DNA of 47,186 nucleotides, taken from the NCBI GenBank assembly GCA_015229165.1, contig JADGCD010000002.1, forward strand, positions 1 through 47,186, given 5' to 3'. The stretch comes from Nitrospinota bacterium. GTDB lineage: Bacteria > Nitrospinota_A > UBA7883 > JADGGD01. A program made the translations under genes and the position numbers. Within the stretch, counting starts at the first letter, position 1; each line of letters opens with the position of its first letter. This document shows, one piece after another, positions 1-9,405 of the stretch. The notes under the pieces were generated by a model. The model saw only the letters and a program-made list of their open reading frames with translations. It searched no databases and had not been told where the DNA came from.

Positions 1-251
1 ACCACGTTCCCTCCGGCGGAGAGGGACGAGCGCCCCAGCGGCGCTTCGGCGGTGACCCAGACCTGCGTTTGCGGAGGAACGGTGACAGTCCCCGCCGAGG
101 CGCGGCGGATATTGCCGAAGTCGTTGTTGCCGCCCAATACGCCGTCCCCTCCCGCGCTGTCGCAGGCGACGATCAACAGAGAGAAGAGAGCGAGCCCGGC
201 AAGGGAGGCGCCGCGAAATCGGGACTGAAGAAAGAGTTCTCGTAACATCAT
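1..251 (-). CDS. Partial lipoprotein, function unknown
   Basis: Reading the minus strand from two adjacent ATG codons (251 and 248) gives a basic N terminus, a hydrophobic stretch and a lipobox ending LLIVAC-D at about residue 30, so the product should be exported and lipidated. The mature part begins with a Gly/Asp/Asn-rich linker followed by beta-rich sequence (TVTVPPQTQVWVTAEAP). The gene runs off the left edge, so only about 83 residues are visible and no family can be named. It lies beyond the nuo terminator, so it should have its own promoter; TAGAAT at 292-297 (minus) is a possible -10 with no good -35. Confidence 0.7.
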   Translation of the reverse strand, partial: MMLRELFLQSRFRGASLAGLALFSLLIVACDSAGGDGVLGGNNDFGNIRRASAGTVTVPPQTQVWVTAEAPLGRSSLSAGGNV

Positions 252-342
252 GGGGAGGCTCTCGATTGGTTGTACGCTAGGACCCTCTGTGATTCTAATC
301 CATTTTACGGGCGCCCCGGCGCCGATCCGGGGATTTGCCCGC

Positions 343-371
343 AAAAAAACCGCCGACCCGAAGGTCGGCGG
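343..371 (-). terminator. Rho-independent terminator of the nuoA-N operon
   Basis: On the minus strand a perfect 9-bp stem (350-358 with 363-371) closes a TTCG tetraloop and is followed by seven Ts (343-349). It starts 15 nt after the nuoN stop codon, as expected for the end of the complex I transcript. Confidence 0.93.
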
Positions 372-385
372 TCGATGAGAAGGGA

Positions 386-1843
386 TCAGAAGGAAAGGAA
401 CGCGGTCTTGGCGAAGGCCAGATACCCGGCCGGCATGACGCCGATGGCCAGAACGCCATAGACAGCGATGACCAGCGCCACCGCCATGGCCGGGCTGAAG
501 GGGGCCGTGGAGGCCTCCACGGCGGAGCCTTCTTCCTTGAGGTACATGTAGACGGTCAGCTTCAGGTAGTAGTAGACCGACACGACGGAGTTGAGGACAC
601 CGATGACGGCCAGCCAGACGAAGCCCCCCTCCAGCGCCGACATGAACAGATAGAACTTGCCGATGAACCCGGCCAGCGGGGGAATCCCGGCCAGCGAGAA
701 GATCATCATCGCCAGCGTCATCGCCAGCAGGGGACGCCGGAACCCGAGCCCGGCGAAGTCGGCGAAGGTGGTGTATTTCTCCCCTTTTCCCGCCACCACC
801 GAAACGACGGCGAAGGCGCCGATGTTCATGAAGGTGTAGATCAGCAGGTAGAAGAGGACGGCGCTGACCCCGGCCTCGCTGGCGACGGTGACGCCGACCA
901 GCAGGTAGCCGGCGTGGGCGATGGAGGAGTAGGCCAGCATCCGCTTGACGTTGTCCTGGGCGAGCGCGATGACGTTCCCCACGGTCATGGTGACCACGGC
1001 TAGCAGCCAGAGGATCTGCCACCAGTCGGCCTGCATGGCCGGGAAAGCTTCGGCGAAAACCCGGATGAAGAAGGCGAAGGCAGCCGCTTTCGGCCCGGCG
1101 GACATGAAGGCGGTGACGGGCAGCGGGGCGCCCTGATAGACGTCGGGGGTCCACATGTGGAAGGGGACAGCGGCGACCTTGAAGGCCAGCGCGATGAGCA
1201 TCAGCAGCATTCCGGCGGCCACCAGGGGGGCGCTGACCTGGCCGTGGGCGATGGCGGTCCCGATCTGGGCCAGCTTGGTGGCGCCGGTTCCGCCGTAGAC
1301 CAGCGCCATGCCGTAGAGCAGGAATCCGCTGGAAAGGGCGCCGAGGATGAAATACTTGAGCGACGCTTCGTTGGAGGCGAGCCGGGTTCGGGTGTACCCG
1401 GCCAGAACGTACAACGCCACCGAGAGGGTCTCGAGCCCGAGGAAAAGGGTCATCAGGTCGGCGCCGGACGCCATGAAGAACCCGCCGACGGTGACGAAAA
1501 GCAGCATGGCGTAATATTCGCCGCTGTCGACGCCGTTGTCTTCGTTGTAGCGCATCGACATGAGAACCGTCATCCCGACGGCCAGCAGCATGATGAGCTT
1601 GAAGAAGGTGCCGAAGTTGTCGACGACGTACGACCCGGCGAAGGTGGAGACCGGGTCGCCCACCAGCCGGGTGGTCAGCAGGGCGGCCAGCAGGATCCCC
1701 CCCAAGGCGAGGTAGCCCAGGTGGTCGCGCCCCTTGTTGGCGGCGAAGACCTCCAGCATCAGCAGGAGGATCGCGGTCAGGGTGAGGGTGATCTCCGGCG
1801 CGATGGCCGAAAGGCTGATGTCGGGAATCTGAATGTCCATCAT
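386..1843 (-). CDS. nuoN: NADH-quinone oxidoreductase subunit N
   Basis: NuoN is one of three antiporter-like proton-pumping subunits in the membrane arm of complex I. The 485-residue product is almost entirely hydrophobic helices and carries the family's functional signature: the lysine-containing FKVAAVPFHMWTPDVYQGAP segment and the later MLAYSSIAHAGY segment. Length matches the family (about 480-490). Two ATGs are adjacent (1843 and 1840); the first is preceded by AAGG at 6 nt and is taken as the start. It is the last gene of the operon: 15 nt separate it from nuoM, and a terminator follows the stop. Confidence 0.97.
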   Translation of the reverse strand: MMDIQIPDISLSAIAPEITLTLTAILLLMLEVFAANKGRDHLGYLALGGILLAALLTTRLVGDPVSTFAGSYVVDNFGTFFKLIMLLAVGMTVLMSMRYNEDNGVDSGEYYAMLLFVTVGGFFMASGADLMTLFLGLETLSVALYVLAGYTRTRLASNEASLKYFILGALSSGFLLYGMALVYGGTGATKLAQIGTAIAHGQVSAPLVAAGMLLMLIALAFKVAAVPFHMWTPDVYQGAPLPVTAFMSAGPKAAAFAFFIRVFAEAFPAMQADWWQILWLLAVVTMTVGNVIALAQDNVKRMLAYSSIAHAGYLLVGVTVASEAGVSAVLFYLLIYTFMNIGAFAVVSVVAGKGEKYTTFADFAGLGFRRPLLAMTLAMMIFSLAGIPPLAGFIGKFYLFMSALEGGFVWLAVIGVLNSVVSVYYYLKLTVYMYLKEEGSAVEASTAPFSPAMAVALVIAVYGVLAIGVMPAGYLAFAKTAFLSF

Positions 1844-1858
1844 GGGAAACCTTGCGTT

Positions 1859-3439
1859 TTAAAGCCGGCTGTTGTGAATATCGTTGACGACCACCGTCCC
1901 GTCGGCCACGGCCTGGGGAACTTCCCGCTGCGCGGGCAGGTACTCGGCCACGGCCGCCTCCCCTTTGACCTGCTTGATCAGGTTGACCACCGTCGGCTCC
2001 ATCATCTTCAGGAAGGGGGTGGGAAAGACCCCCATGATGAAGATGAGCGCGATGAAGGGGGCGAAGTAGGCCATCTCCCGAAGGTTCATGTCCTTCAGGT
2101 TTTCGTTTTCCTTCTTGGTGATCTTCTGGAACATCACCCGCTGGAACATCCAGAGCATGTAAATGGCGCCCCAGATGACGCCGGAGGTGGCGATGACGGT
2201 GAAGATCGGGTATTCGCCGAACGACCCGGCGAGGATCAGGAACTCGCCGACGAACCCGTTGGTGCCGGGCAGGCCGATGGAGGAGAGGGTGACGATCATG
2301 AAGACCGTGGCGAAGATCGGCATGACCTTGGTGATCCCGCCGTACTCGGAGATCTCCCGGGTGTGGCGCCGCTCGTAAAGGACGCCGACGGCAAGGAACA
2401 GGGCGCCGGTGGAGACGCCGTGCCCGAGCATCTGCATGATGGCCCCCTCGACGGCCGGGACGGTGAGGGCGAACATCCCCATCATGACGAAGCCCAAGTG
2501 GCTGACGGAGGAGTAGGCCACCAGCTTTTTGATGTCGCTTTGGACGGTGGCGACCCACGCGCCGTAGAGGATGCCGACGACCGACAGGACCATGATCCAC
2601 TCCACCGAGGCCAGCGTGGCGTCGGGGAACATGGGCAGCGAGAACCGCAGGAAGCCGTAGGTCCCCATTTTGAGCAGGATGCCGGCCAGGATCACCGATC
2701 CGGCGGTGGGCGCCTGCACGTGGGCGTCGGGCAACCAGGTGTGGAAGGGGAAGACCGGCACCTTGATGGCGAAGGCCAGAAAGAAGGCGAGGAACAGGAT
2801 CATCTGGGCCGACGGGCTGATGGCCAACCCGTGGTAGGCCAGGATGTCGGTGGTCCAGACGCCGGTGACTTCGTGCTGGTGGTAGTACATCCAGATGATG
2901 GCCACCAGCATCAGCACCGAACCGAACATGGTGTAGATGAAGAACTTGACGGCGGCGTAAATCCGGGCGGCGCCCCCCCAGACCCCGATGATGAAGTACA
3001 TCGGGATGAGCATGACCTCCCACAGGACGTAGAAGAGGAAGAAGTCGAGCGCGCAGAAGACGCCGATCATCCCGGTCTCCAGCAGGAGCGAGAGGATCAT
3101 GAACTCCTTGACGTGCTTCTCGATGGCCTCCCAGGTGGAGGCCATGCAGATGACGCAGGTGAGGGTGGTCAGAACCACCAGCAACATGGAGATGCCGTCG
3201 ACCCCCATGTGGTAGCTGACGCCGAACTGGGGGATCCAGTCGATCTTCTCCACGAACTGCATCTCGTGGGTCGGTTCGAACTTGAAGATGAGGGGAAGGG
3301 AGACGAGGAAATCGACCAGGGCCGTCCCGAAGGCGACCCCCCGGATGAGCCCCCGGTTTTCCCGGTCGATGAGGAAGATGACGAACATCCCGACCAGCGG
3401 AATGAAGGTCACCAGCGAAAGAAGCGGAATGGAGTTCAT
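1859..3439 (-). CDS. nuoM: NADH-quinone oxidoreductase subunit M
   Basis: NuoM is the middle antiporter-like subunit of the complex I membrane arm. The 526-residue protein has the expected series of about 14 membrane helices, the conserved Glu in the LLLETGMIGVF / LWEVMLIPMYF region, and the PVFPFHTWLPDAHVQAPT segment with its helix-breaking Pro and the catalytic Lys just before it. ATG at 3439 is preceded by AGAGGA. It lies between nuoL (37 nt upstream) and nuoN (15 nt downstream) in one transcript. Confidence 0.97.
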   Translation of the reverse strand: MNSIPLLSLVTFIPLVGMFVIFLIDRENRGLIRGVAFGTALVDFLVSLPLIFKFEPTHEMQFVEKIDWIPQFGVSYHMGVDGISMLLVVLTTLTCVICMASTWEAIEKHVKEFMILSLLLETGMIGVFCALDFFLFYVLWEVMLIPMYFIIGVWGGAARIYAAVKFFIYTMFGSVLMLVAIIWMYYHQHEVTGVWTTDILAYHGLAISPSAQMILFLAFFLAFAIKVPVFPFHTWLPDAHVQAPTAGSVILAGILLKMGTYGFLRFSLPMFPDATLASVEWIMVLSVVGILYGAWVATVQSDIKKLVAYSSVSHLGFVMMGMFALTVPAVEGAIMQMLGHGVSTGALFLAVGVLYERRHTREISEYGGITKVMPIFATVFMIVTLSSIGLPGTNGFVGEFLILAGSFGEYPIFTVIATSGVIWGAIYMLWMFQRVMFQKITKKENENLKDMNLREMAYFAPFIALIFIMGVFPTPFLKMMEPTVVNLIKQVKGEAAVAEYLPAQREVPQAVADGTVVVNDIHNSRL

Positions 3440-3476
3440 CGTGTCCTCTTACCCGTTGACAGCGTACCGGCGGCCG

Positions 3477-5441
3477 TCAGCCGCCGATGGAAAAGACCCA
3501 AATGACCGCAAGCAGGAGCCCCCCGGTCACCATGACCAGGGCGTAGTTGCGGGTGGAGCCGGTCTGCATGGTGCGGGCGCCCGCGCCCAGTCCGGCGAAG
3601 AAGGCGGCGACGGCGTTGACGAAGCCGTCGATGATCTTGACGTCGACGATCTTCCAGAGCACCGTCTTCCAGAGCCAGAGAAGGGGCATGACGAAGACCA
3701 CTTCGTAGATCTCGTCGACGAAATACTTGCGATTAAGCACGTAATGGACGAACGAGATAACGCCCCCCTTCTTCGACAGCGCCTCGGCCTTTTCCGGGTG
3801 GGCGCCGTAGAAATACCACGCGATCAGGATGCCGATGACGCCGGCCGCCACCGACAGGGTCATCAGCCCCACTTCGAGGGCGACCGAGGGGTGCGCGGCA
3901 TGTTCGCCATGACCGAGGGTCATGCCGGGGACTTCGGACAGGAAGTTGTGCAGGACGTGGGCGTGCTCGCCCAGCAGCCCCTGGGGCAACCCCAGAAGCC
4001 CGCCGACCAACGCCAGCCCGGCCAGCACCACCAGCGGGCCGGTCATGCTGGGGGGGGATTCGTGCACATGGTCGCGGACATGGTGGTCTTCCGCCCGCAG
4101 CTCGCCGGGGAAGGTCATGAAGTAGAGCCGGAACATGTAGAAGGCGGTGATGAGCGCCGCCACGGTGGCCATCCCCCAGAAGACCTTGTGGGCGGTCTCG
4201 GGCCCGAGGAAGGCCGACAGCAGGATCTCGTCTTTCGAGAAGAACCCGGCCAGCGGCGGGATGCCGGCGATGGCGATGGTGGCGATCAGGAAGGTGCCGT
4301 GGGTGAGCGGCATCAGCTTTTTGAGCCCCCCCATCTGGCGCATGTCCTGCTCGCCGCTCATGCCGTGGATGACCGAACCGGAGCCAAGGAACAGGCAGGC
4401 CTTGAAGAAGGCGTGGGTCATGACGTGGAAGGCGGCGGCGACGTAGGCGCCCACGCCAAGCGCCAGGAACATGTAGCCGAGCTGGCTGACGGTGGAGTAG
4501 GCCAGCACCCGCTTGATGTCGTACTGGTACATCCCCATGGTGGCGGCGAAGATCGCCGTCAGGGCGCCGATGGCGGCGACGGTCATCATGGTGGTGGGGG
4601 CCATGTTGAAGAGGGTGGCCGACCGGGCCACCATGTAGACGCCGGCGGTGACCATGGTGGCGGCGTGGATGAGGGCGGAGACCGGGGTGGGGCCTTCCAT
4701 GGCGTCGGGAAGCCAGGTGTAGAGCGGCAGCTGGGCCGACTTGCCGGTGGCGCCGATGAAGAGCAGCAGGGTGATCATGGTGATGGCCATGCCGCCGACC
4801 GCCCAGGTGTCGTGGGCCATGCCGAAGACGGTGGTGTAATCGATGGAGCCGGTGTCCTTGAAGATCCACATGATGGCCAGCAGGAAGGCGAAGTCGCCGA
4901 TCCGGTTCATCACGAAGGCTTTCTTCCCGGCGTCGGGGGCCGACTTGGTCTCGTAGTAGTACCCGATCAGGAGGTACGAGCAGAGCCCCACCCCTTCCCA
5001 CCCGATGAACATCACCAGGAAGTTGTTCCCCAGCACCAGCAGGAGCATGGAGAACATGAAGAGGTTCAGGTAGGTGAAGAACCGGGGATAGGCTTCTTCA
5101 TGGCTCATGTAACCGGTGGAGTAGACGTGGATCAGGAAGCCGATGCCGGTGACGATGAGGAGCCACGTGCCGGAGAGGGGATCGACCTGGATGCCGGCCT
5201 CGGCGGTGAAGGCGCCCGACTGGATCCAGGTGTAGAGGACGCTCTCGTACAGCCGCGAGCCTTCGGGCAGGGAGAGGAGGTTGAAGAAGGCGATGACGGC
5301 GATGAGGAACGAGAGCCCCGTCGACCCGATGGCGAACAGGTTCGTCACGCAGCGCGGCCAGAGGAAGCCGAAGAGGCCGTTGGCGATGGCGCCGATCATC
5401 GGGAGAATCGGCACCCACCAGATATGTTCAAGTCCCCACAT
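3477..5441 (-). CDS. nuoL: NADH-quinone oxidoreductase subunit L
   Basis: NuoL is the distal antiporter-like subunit and carries the long lateral helix along the membrane arm. The 654-residue product shows the family landmarks FIGWEGVGLCSYLLIGYY, AQLPLYTWLPDAMEGPTPVS and YSTVSQLGYM. A C-terminal extension with an amphipathic stretch and final membrane anchor (ending ALVMVTGGLLLAVIWVFSIGG) fits the lateral helix. A His-rich loop (GHGEHAAHP) precedes it. ATG at 5441 follows a weak purine stretch. The 107-nt gap to nuoK is the second largest inside the nuoA-N unit; no promoter was evident in it. Confidence 0.97.
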   Translation of the reverse strand: MWGLEHIWWVPILPMIGAIANGLFGFLWPRCVTNLFAIGSTGLSFLIAVIAFFNLLSLPEGSRLYESVLYTWIQSGAFTAEAGIQVDPLSGTWLLIVTGIGFLIHVYSTGYMSHEEAYPRFFTYLNLFMFSMLLLVLGNNFLVMFIGWEGVGLCSYLLIGYYYETKSAPDAGKKAFVMNRIGDFAFLLAIMWIFKDTGSIDYTTVFGMAHDTWAVGGMAITMITLLLFIGATGKSAQLPLYTWLPDAMEGPTPVSALIHAATMVTAGVYMVARSATLFNMAPTTMMTVAAIGALTAIFAATMGMYQYDIKRVLAYSTVSQLGYMFLALGVGAYVAAAFHVMTHAFFKACLFLGSGSVIHGMSGEQDMRQMGGLKKLMPLTHGTFLIATIAIAGIPPLAGFFSKDEILLSAFLGPETAHKVFWGMATVAALITAFYMFRLYFMTFPGELRAEDHHVRDHVHESPPSMTGPLVVLAGLALVGGLLGLPQGLLGEHAHVLHNFLSEVPGMTLGHGEHAAHPSVALEVGLMTLSVAAGVIGILIAWYFYGAHPEKAEALSKKGGVISFVHYVLNRKYFVDEIYEVVFVMPLLWLWKTVLWKIVDVKIIDGFVNAVAAFFAGLGAGARTMQTGSTRNYALVMVTGGLLLAVIWVFSIGG

Positions 5442-5548
5442 AGGTTCTCAGCCTGTCTTTTGAATGTCGTAACGGTTCGTGTTGCAGTTGGCGACCGCCG
5501 CGCGGCCCCGGCTTCGTTCTCCGTCCGCCGTGGGCGAACGGTTCGCTC

Positions 5549-5854
5549 TCAGCCTTTCAGCGAGGCGATCTGGTCGATGTCGATGGTCTCCCGGTTCTTG
5601 AACATGGCCAGCACGATGGCCAGCCCCACGGCGGCTTCGGCGGCGGCGACGGCCATGACCATGAAGACAAAGACGTGGCCGGTCATGTCGTTCAGCTCGC
5701 GGGCGAAGGTGATGAAGGCCAGGTTCCCGGCGTTGAGCATCAGCTCGACGCTCATCATGATGACGATGACGTTGCGGCGCGTCAGCACCCCGACCACGCC
5801 GATCACGAACAGGATCGCCGACAGGGCCAGGTAGAAGGTGGCGGTGATGACCAT
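5549..5854 (-). CDS. nuoK: NADH-quinone oxidoreductase subunit K
   Basis: NuoK (ND4L equivalent) is a 101-residue, three-helix membrane subunit of complex I. The sequence has the typical LFVIGVVGVLTRRNVIVIMMSVELMLNAGNL block, with the two buried glutamates of the proton path (one in MMSVELML, one in the AAEAAVGLAI helix). Length equals the usual 100-102 residues. ATG at 5854 is 13 nt after the nuoJ stop and behind AGAGAGA. Confidence 0.97.
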   Translation of the reverse strand: MVITATFYLALSAILFVIGVVGVLTRRNVIVIMMSVELMLNAGNLAFITFARELNDMTGHVFVFMVMAVAAAEAAVGLAIVLAMFKNRETIDIDQIASLKG

Positions 5855-5867
5855 GGTGTTCTCTCTC

Positions 5868-6368
5868 TTAGCGAAGCTTCGTTTTGGTCAGGATGACCGC
5901 CCCCACCAGGGCCGCCAGCAGCAGGACCGAGGCGACTTCGAAGGGGAGCAGGTAGCTGGTGTAGAGAATCTTCCCGACGCCGGCGGTGGTCCCGAAATCG
6001 GCGGGGGCCTCCGGGGCGTGGGCGACGTCGGCGACGCTGAAGAAGGCCATGACCGGGGTGATGACCGGGGTCAGCCCGAGGATGGCGACGATTTGCCACG
6101 TGGAGTTGCGGGTGGTGGCCCGCCCCTCCTTCTCGCGCACGTTGAGCAGCATGATGACGAAGAGGAACAGGACCATGATGGCCCCGGCGTAGACCAGCAC
6201 CTGCAACGCGGCGATCAGGTGGGCGTCCTGCATGGCGAAGAGCGCGGCCAGCGCGAACATCACCACGATCAGGTTGACGGCGGAGGTGACCGCCTGGCGG
6301 GAGATCACCATGCCGATGGCGCCCCCGATGGCCACGGCGGCGAACGTCATAAAGAGTATCGCTTCCAT
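5868..6368 (-). CDS. nuoJ: NADH-quinone oxidoreductase subunit J
   Basis: NuoJ (ND6 equivalent) is the five-helix membrane subunit next to the quinone site. The 166-residue product has the conserved Tyr-containing helix (QVLVYAGAIMVLFLFVIMLL) that links quinone chemistry to pumping. ATG at 6368 is 33 nt after the nuoI stop. The length is within the family range and the neighbours are in standard order. Confidence 0.96.
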   Translation of the reverse strand: MEAILFMTFAAVAIGGAIGMVISRQAVTSAVNLIVVMFALAALFAMQDAHLIAALQVLVYAGAIMVLFLFVIMLLNVREKEGRATTRNSTWQIVAILGLTPVITPVMAFFSVADVAHAPEAPADFGTTAGVGKILYTSYLLPFEVASVLLLAALVGAVILTKTKLR

Positions 6369-6401
6369 TTCTTCTCTGTCGTCTTCGCTTTGGGCGGGTC
6401 G

Positions 6402-6983
6402 TTATTGGTAGCGGGCCTTGGAGAAGGCGTTGTTTCTCAGGAATGCGAGGCGTCGGGCGAGCGAGGCTTCGGGCCGAAGGAGCCGCTCCTTGTCGTAGAG
6501 CATCTCGCCCCGGTCGTAGGTGCAAAGCTCGGCCCAGTCGTCGCTCATGACGATGGCTTCCTTGGGGCAGACCTCTTCGCAGCGGCCGCAGAAGATGCAC
6601 TTGGCGCCGTCGAGGGTGTAGGTGGTGGGATACCGGTCGCCGTTGTCCCGCTCGGCCCCGACGATGCTGATGCAGTGGGGGGGGCAGGCGGCTTCGCACA
6701 GTCCGCAGGCGACGCACTTCTCCAGCCCGTTGGCGCCCCGCACCAGCACCGGCCGCCCCCGATAGGCCACCGGCGTCACCGGCCGCTCTTCGGGATAGTA
6801 GAGGGTCATGATGGAGCGCTTGCTGCGTCCTCCGCCGAGGGCGAACTCCTGCGTCAGCGTCTTCATGTTGTGGAAGAAGTGACGGGAGGTGATCCACATC
6901 CCCCGGAGGATCTCCGGGACGAAGGAGCGCTCCCAGAGGGTCAGCTTCGGCCCCCGTTCGATCTTCTTTATGGTAATCGCCAT
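6402..6983 (-). CDS. nuoI: NADH-quinone oxidoreductase subunit I
   Basis: NuoI is the ferredoxin-like subunit that carries clusters N6a and N6b between NuoG and NuoB. The 193-residue product has two full 4Fe-4S motifs, CVACGLCEAACP and CIFCGRCEEVCP, separated by about 40 residues, after an amphipathic N terminus. The reading frame stays open upstream into the nuoH region, but ATG at 6983 gives the standard N terminus (MAITIKKIERGP). The 104-nt spacer to nuoH contains short direct repeats of CGTTCGTTTCG (about 6991-7021). Confidence 0.96.
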   Translation of the reverse strand: MAITIKKIERGPKLTLWERSFVPEILRGMWITSRHFFHNMKTLTQEFALGGGRSKRSIMTLYYPEERPVTPVAYRGRPVLVRGANGLEKCVACGLCEAACPPHCISIVGAERDNGDRYPTTYTLDGAKCIFCGRCEEVCPKEAIVMSDDWAELCTYDRGEMLYDKERLLRPEASLARRLAFLRNNAFSKARYQ

Positions 6984-7087
6984 ACCCAGTCCGTTCGTTT
7001 CGTTTCGTCCGTTCGTTTCGCCGAAAGAATCCTGGCCGGTTTCTTTCAACGTCGCCCCCCAGGCCCGTGGCCGGAGGGGCTCCCCCG

Positions 7088-8176
7088 TTACGCCGGGGTG
7101 GGCATCAGGCCGGTGAGGATGGCCACACCGACGAAAAGGATCCAGACCAGCGACAGGGGAAGGATCATCTTCCACCCGAGCATCATCACCTGGTCGTACC
7201 GGAACCGGGGAAGGGTCCACCGGATAATCATCTGGATGAAGATCAGGACGCAGACCTTGACGAGGAACACCGCCACGCCGAAGAGCATGGCCAGGATGTT
7301 GCCCAGGTCGCCGCCGCCGAAGAGGGCGACGAGCCCGGCGTCGCTGATGAAGGCGCAGTGGTGGCCGCCGAAGAAAAGGACCACGCACAGGGCGGAGATG
7401 GTCACCACCTCGATGAACTCCGCCGTCCAGAACATGATGAACTTCATGCCGGAGTATTCGGTGAAGTAGCCGGCGACGATCTCGGATTCGGCCTCGGGGA
7501 TGTCGAACGGCACCCGCTTGTTCTCGGCGATGGCGCAGGCCAGGAACAGAATGAAGGCGGGCCACTGGTAGATGATCCCCCAGTTCCAGAAGCTCTCCTG
7601 CTTGGCGACGATCTCCACCAGCGACAGCGACTGGTAGTACATCAGCAGGCCGATGATGGTCAGCCCCATGGTCACTTCGTAGGAGAACATCTGGGCGGCG
7701 GCGCGAAGCCCGCCGAGCATGGACCAGTTGTTGTTGGAGGCCCAGGCGCCGATGACCACGCCGTAGGTGGCGACGGAGGCGATGGCGAAAACGAACAGCA
7801 ACCCCATGTCGAGATCGGCCACCACCAGATTGACGGCGTGGCCGCCGATCTCGTAGGTTCCGCCGAAGGGAATGACCGCCATCCCCATGAGGGCGGGGAT
7901 CAGGGCGATCATCGGGGCGAGCCGGTGCATGGTGACGTCGGCCCCCCGGGGGACGAAGTCTTCCTTGAAGATCAGCTTGAGGGCGTCGGCCAGCGAATGG
8001 AAGAGGCCGATGACGGTGAACCCGAAGATGTCCGCCCGGTTGGCGCCGATCCGGTCCTGCATGACGGCCGACTGCTTCCGCTCGACCCACGCCAGCACCG
8101 GGGCGAAGAAGCCGAGGTTGATGCCGATGACGAACGCCAGCTTGGCCCCCGTTTCGAGAATGGCGGCGGTATCCAT
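7088..8176 (-). CDS. nuoH: NADH-quinone oxidoreductase subunit H
   Basis: NuoH (ND1 equivalent) forms the quinone chamber with NuoB and NuoD. The 362-residue product has the hallmark VERKQSAVMQDRIGANRA loop, the DVTMHRLAPMIALIP region and the acidic AENKRVPFDIPEAESEIVAGY loop. The ATG at 8176 shares one base with the nuoD stop (TAATG), which implies translational coupling. The open frame continues further upstream, but that sequence is out-of-frame nuoD. Confidence 0.97.
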   Translation of the reverse strand: MDTAAILETGAKLAFVIGINLGFFAPVLAWVERKQSAVMQDRIGANRADIFGFTVIGLFHSLADALKLIFKEDFVPRGADVTMHRLAPMIALIPALMGMAVIPFGGTYEIGGHAVNLVVADLDMGLLFVFAIASVATYGVVIGAWASNNNWSMLGGLRAAAQMFSYEVTMGLTIIGLLMYYQSLSLVEIVAKQESFWNWGIIYQWPAFILFLACAIAENKRVPFDIPEAESEIVAGYFTEYSGMKFIMFWTAEFIEVVTISALCVVLFFGGHHCAFISDAGLVALFGGGDLGNILAMLFGVAVFLVKVCVLIFIQMIIRWTLPRFRYDQVMMLGWKMILPLSLVWILFVGVAILTGLMPTPA

Positions 8177-9384
8177 TAGCGGTCGCACTCCCCACCGATG
8201 AGGTTGATCATGTCGAAGGTCGGGATCAGGTCGGCGAGCATCGACCCTTCGATGAGGTATTTCACCGAGCTGGTGAGCTGGAAGCAGGGGGGGCGAACCC
8301 GGCATTTCACCGGATGGCCGCTCCCGTCGGAGACGAGGTAGAAGCCCAGCTCGCCGTTGGCGCCTTCGACGGGGAAGTAGACCTCCCCGGCGGGGACCGG
8401 GACGCCGTTGATCTCGTTCTTGAAGTGGAAGATCATCGACTCCATGTCGGTGAAGATGTCGTCTTTGGACGACTGGCGCCACTGGGGATCGTTGTGGTTG
8501 ATCGGCCCTTCGGGCATCTTCACGAGGCACTGCTCGATGATGCTCATCGACTGCTGCAGCTCGTACATGCGGACCATGAACCGGTCGTAGTTGTCGCCGG
8601 TGGTCCCGACGGGGATTTCAAAGTCGAGCCGGTCGTAGACCAGGTAGGGGTTGGTCTTGCGGATGTCGTAGGCGACGCCTGCGGCCCGCATGCAGGGGCC
8701 GCTGTAGCCCCACGCCTTGGCGTCGGTGGCGGAGATGCCGCCGACGTCCCGCATCCGGTCGACGAAGATGCGGTTCTTGAGAAGCAGCTTGGCGAACTCG
8801 TCCCACAGCTCCCGGTTCTTCGCGAAGACGGTGGCCACCCGGTCGCCGAACCCGGCGGGAAGGTCGGCGGTCAGCCCGCCGATGCGGACGTAGTTGTGGG
8901 TCAGCCGGGCGCCGCAGACCTCTTCGATGAGGTCCCACAGCAGTTCGCGGGCTTCGACGAAGTAGAGGAACGCCGTCATGGCGCCCAGCTCCAGCGCACC
9001 GGCGGCCAGACACGTGTAGTGCCCGCTCATCCGGGCCATTTCGCTCATGATGACGCGGATGTACTGGCACCGCTCGGGCGCCTCGATGCCGATGAGTTTC
9101 TCCACCGCCAGGGCGTAGCCGACGTTGTTAAGGACGCTTGCGGTGTAGTCGAGCCGGTCGGTGTAGGGGAAGACGCCGGTCCAGGTCTGGGCCTCGCATT
9201 CTTTCTCGAAGCCCCGGTGGAGGTAGCCGACCTCCACGTCGATGCGGCTGATGATCTCGCCGTCGAGGTCCACGAGGAACTTGACGGTTCCGTGGGTCGC
9301 CGGATGGGACGGGCCCATGTTGATCGTCAAAAGCTCGGTGTGGTGTTCCGAGTGGAAGTCGACGTTCGGTTTCTTGTCGGTCAT
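8176..9384 (-). CDS. nuoD: NADH-quinone oxidoreductase subunit D
   Basis: NuoD (49-kDa subunit, related to NiFe hydrogenase large subunits) forms the quinone-binding pocket with NuoB. The 402-residue product contains NMGPSHPATHG with the quinone-contacting His, the YLHRGFEK motif, and the C-terminal MINLIGGECDR end typical of the subunit; hydrogenase metal-ligand cysteines are absent, as expected. It is a separate gene, not fused to nuoC as in E. coli. ATG at 9384 lies 21 nt after nuoC. Confidence 0.97.
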   Translation of the reverse strand: MTDKKPNVDFHSEHHTELLTINMGPSHPATHGTVKFLVDLDGEIISRIDVEVGYLHRGFEKECEAQTWTGVFPYTDRLDYTASVLNNVGYALAVEKLIGIEAPERCQYIRVIMSEMARMSGHYTCLAAGALELGAMTAFLYFVEARELLWDLIEEVCGARLTHNYVRIGGLTADLPAGFGDRVATVFAKNRELWDEFAKLLLKNRIFVDRMRDVGGISATDAKAWGYSGPCMRAAGVAYDIRKTNPYLVYDRLDFEIPVGTTGDNYDRFMVRMYELQQSMSIIEQCLVKMPEGPINHNDPQWRQSSKDDIFTDMESMIFHFKNEINGVPVPAGEVYFPVEGANGELGFYLVSDGSGHPVKCRVRPPCFQLTSSVKYLIEGSMLADLIPTFDMINLIGGECDR

Positions 9385-9405
9385 CTTCGTCGCTTTTCGT
9401 TTCGT

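Noticed and set aside
1157..3505. A plus-strand open frame of 782 codons opposite nuoN/nuoM
   Set aside because: It is antisense to well-recognised complex I genes, has Asp/Gly/His/Gln-rich composition typical of a GC-rich shadow frame, and shows no domain.
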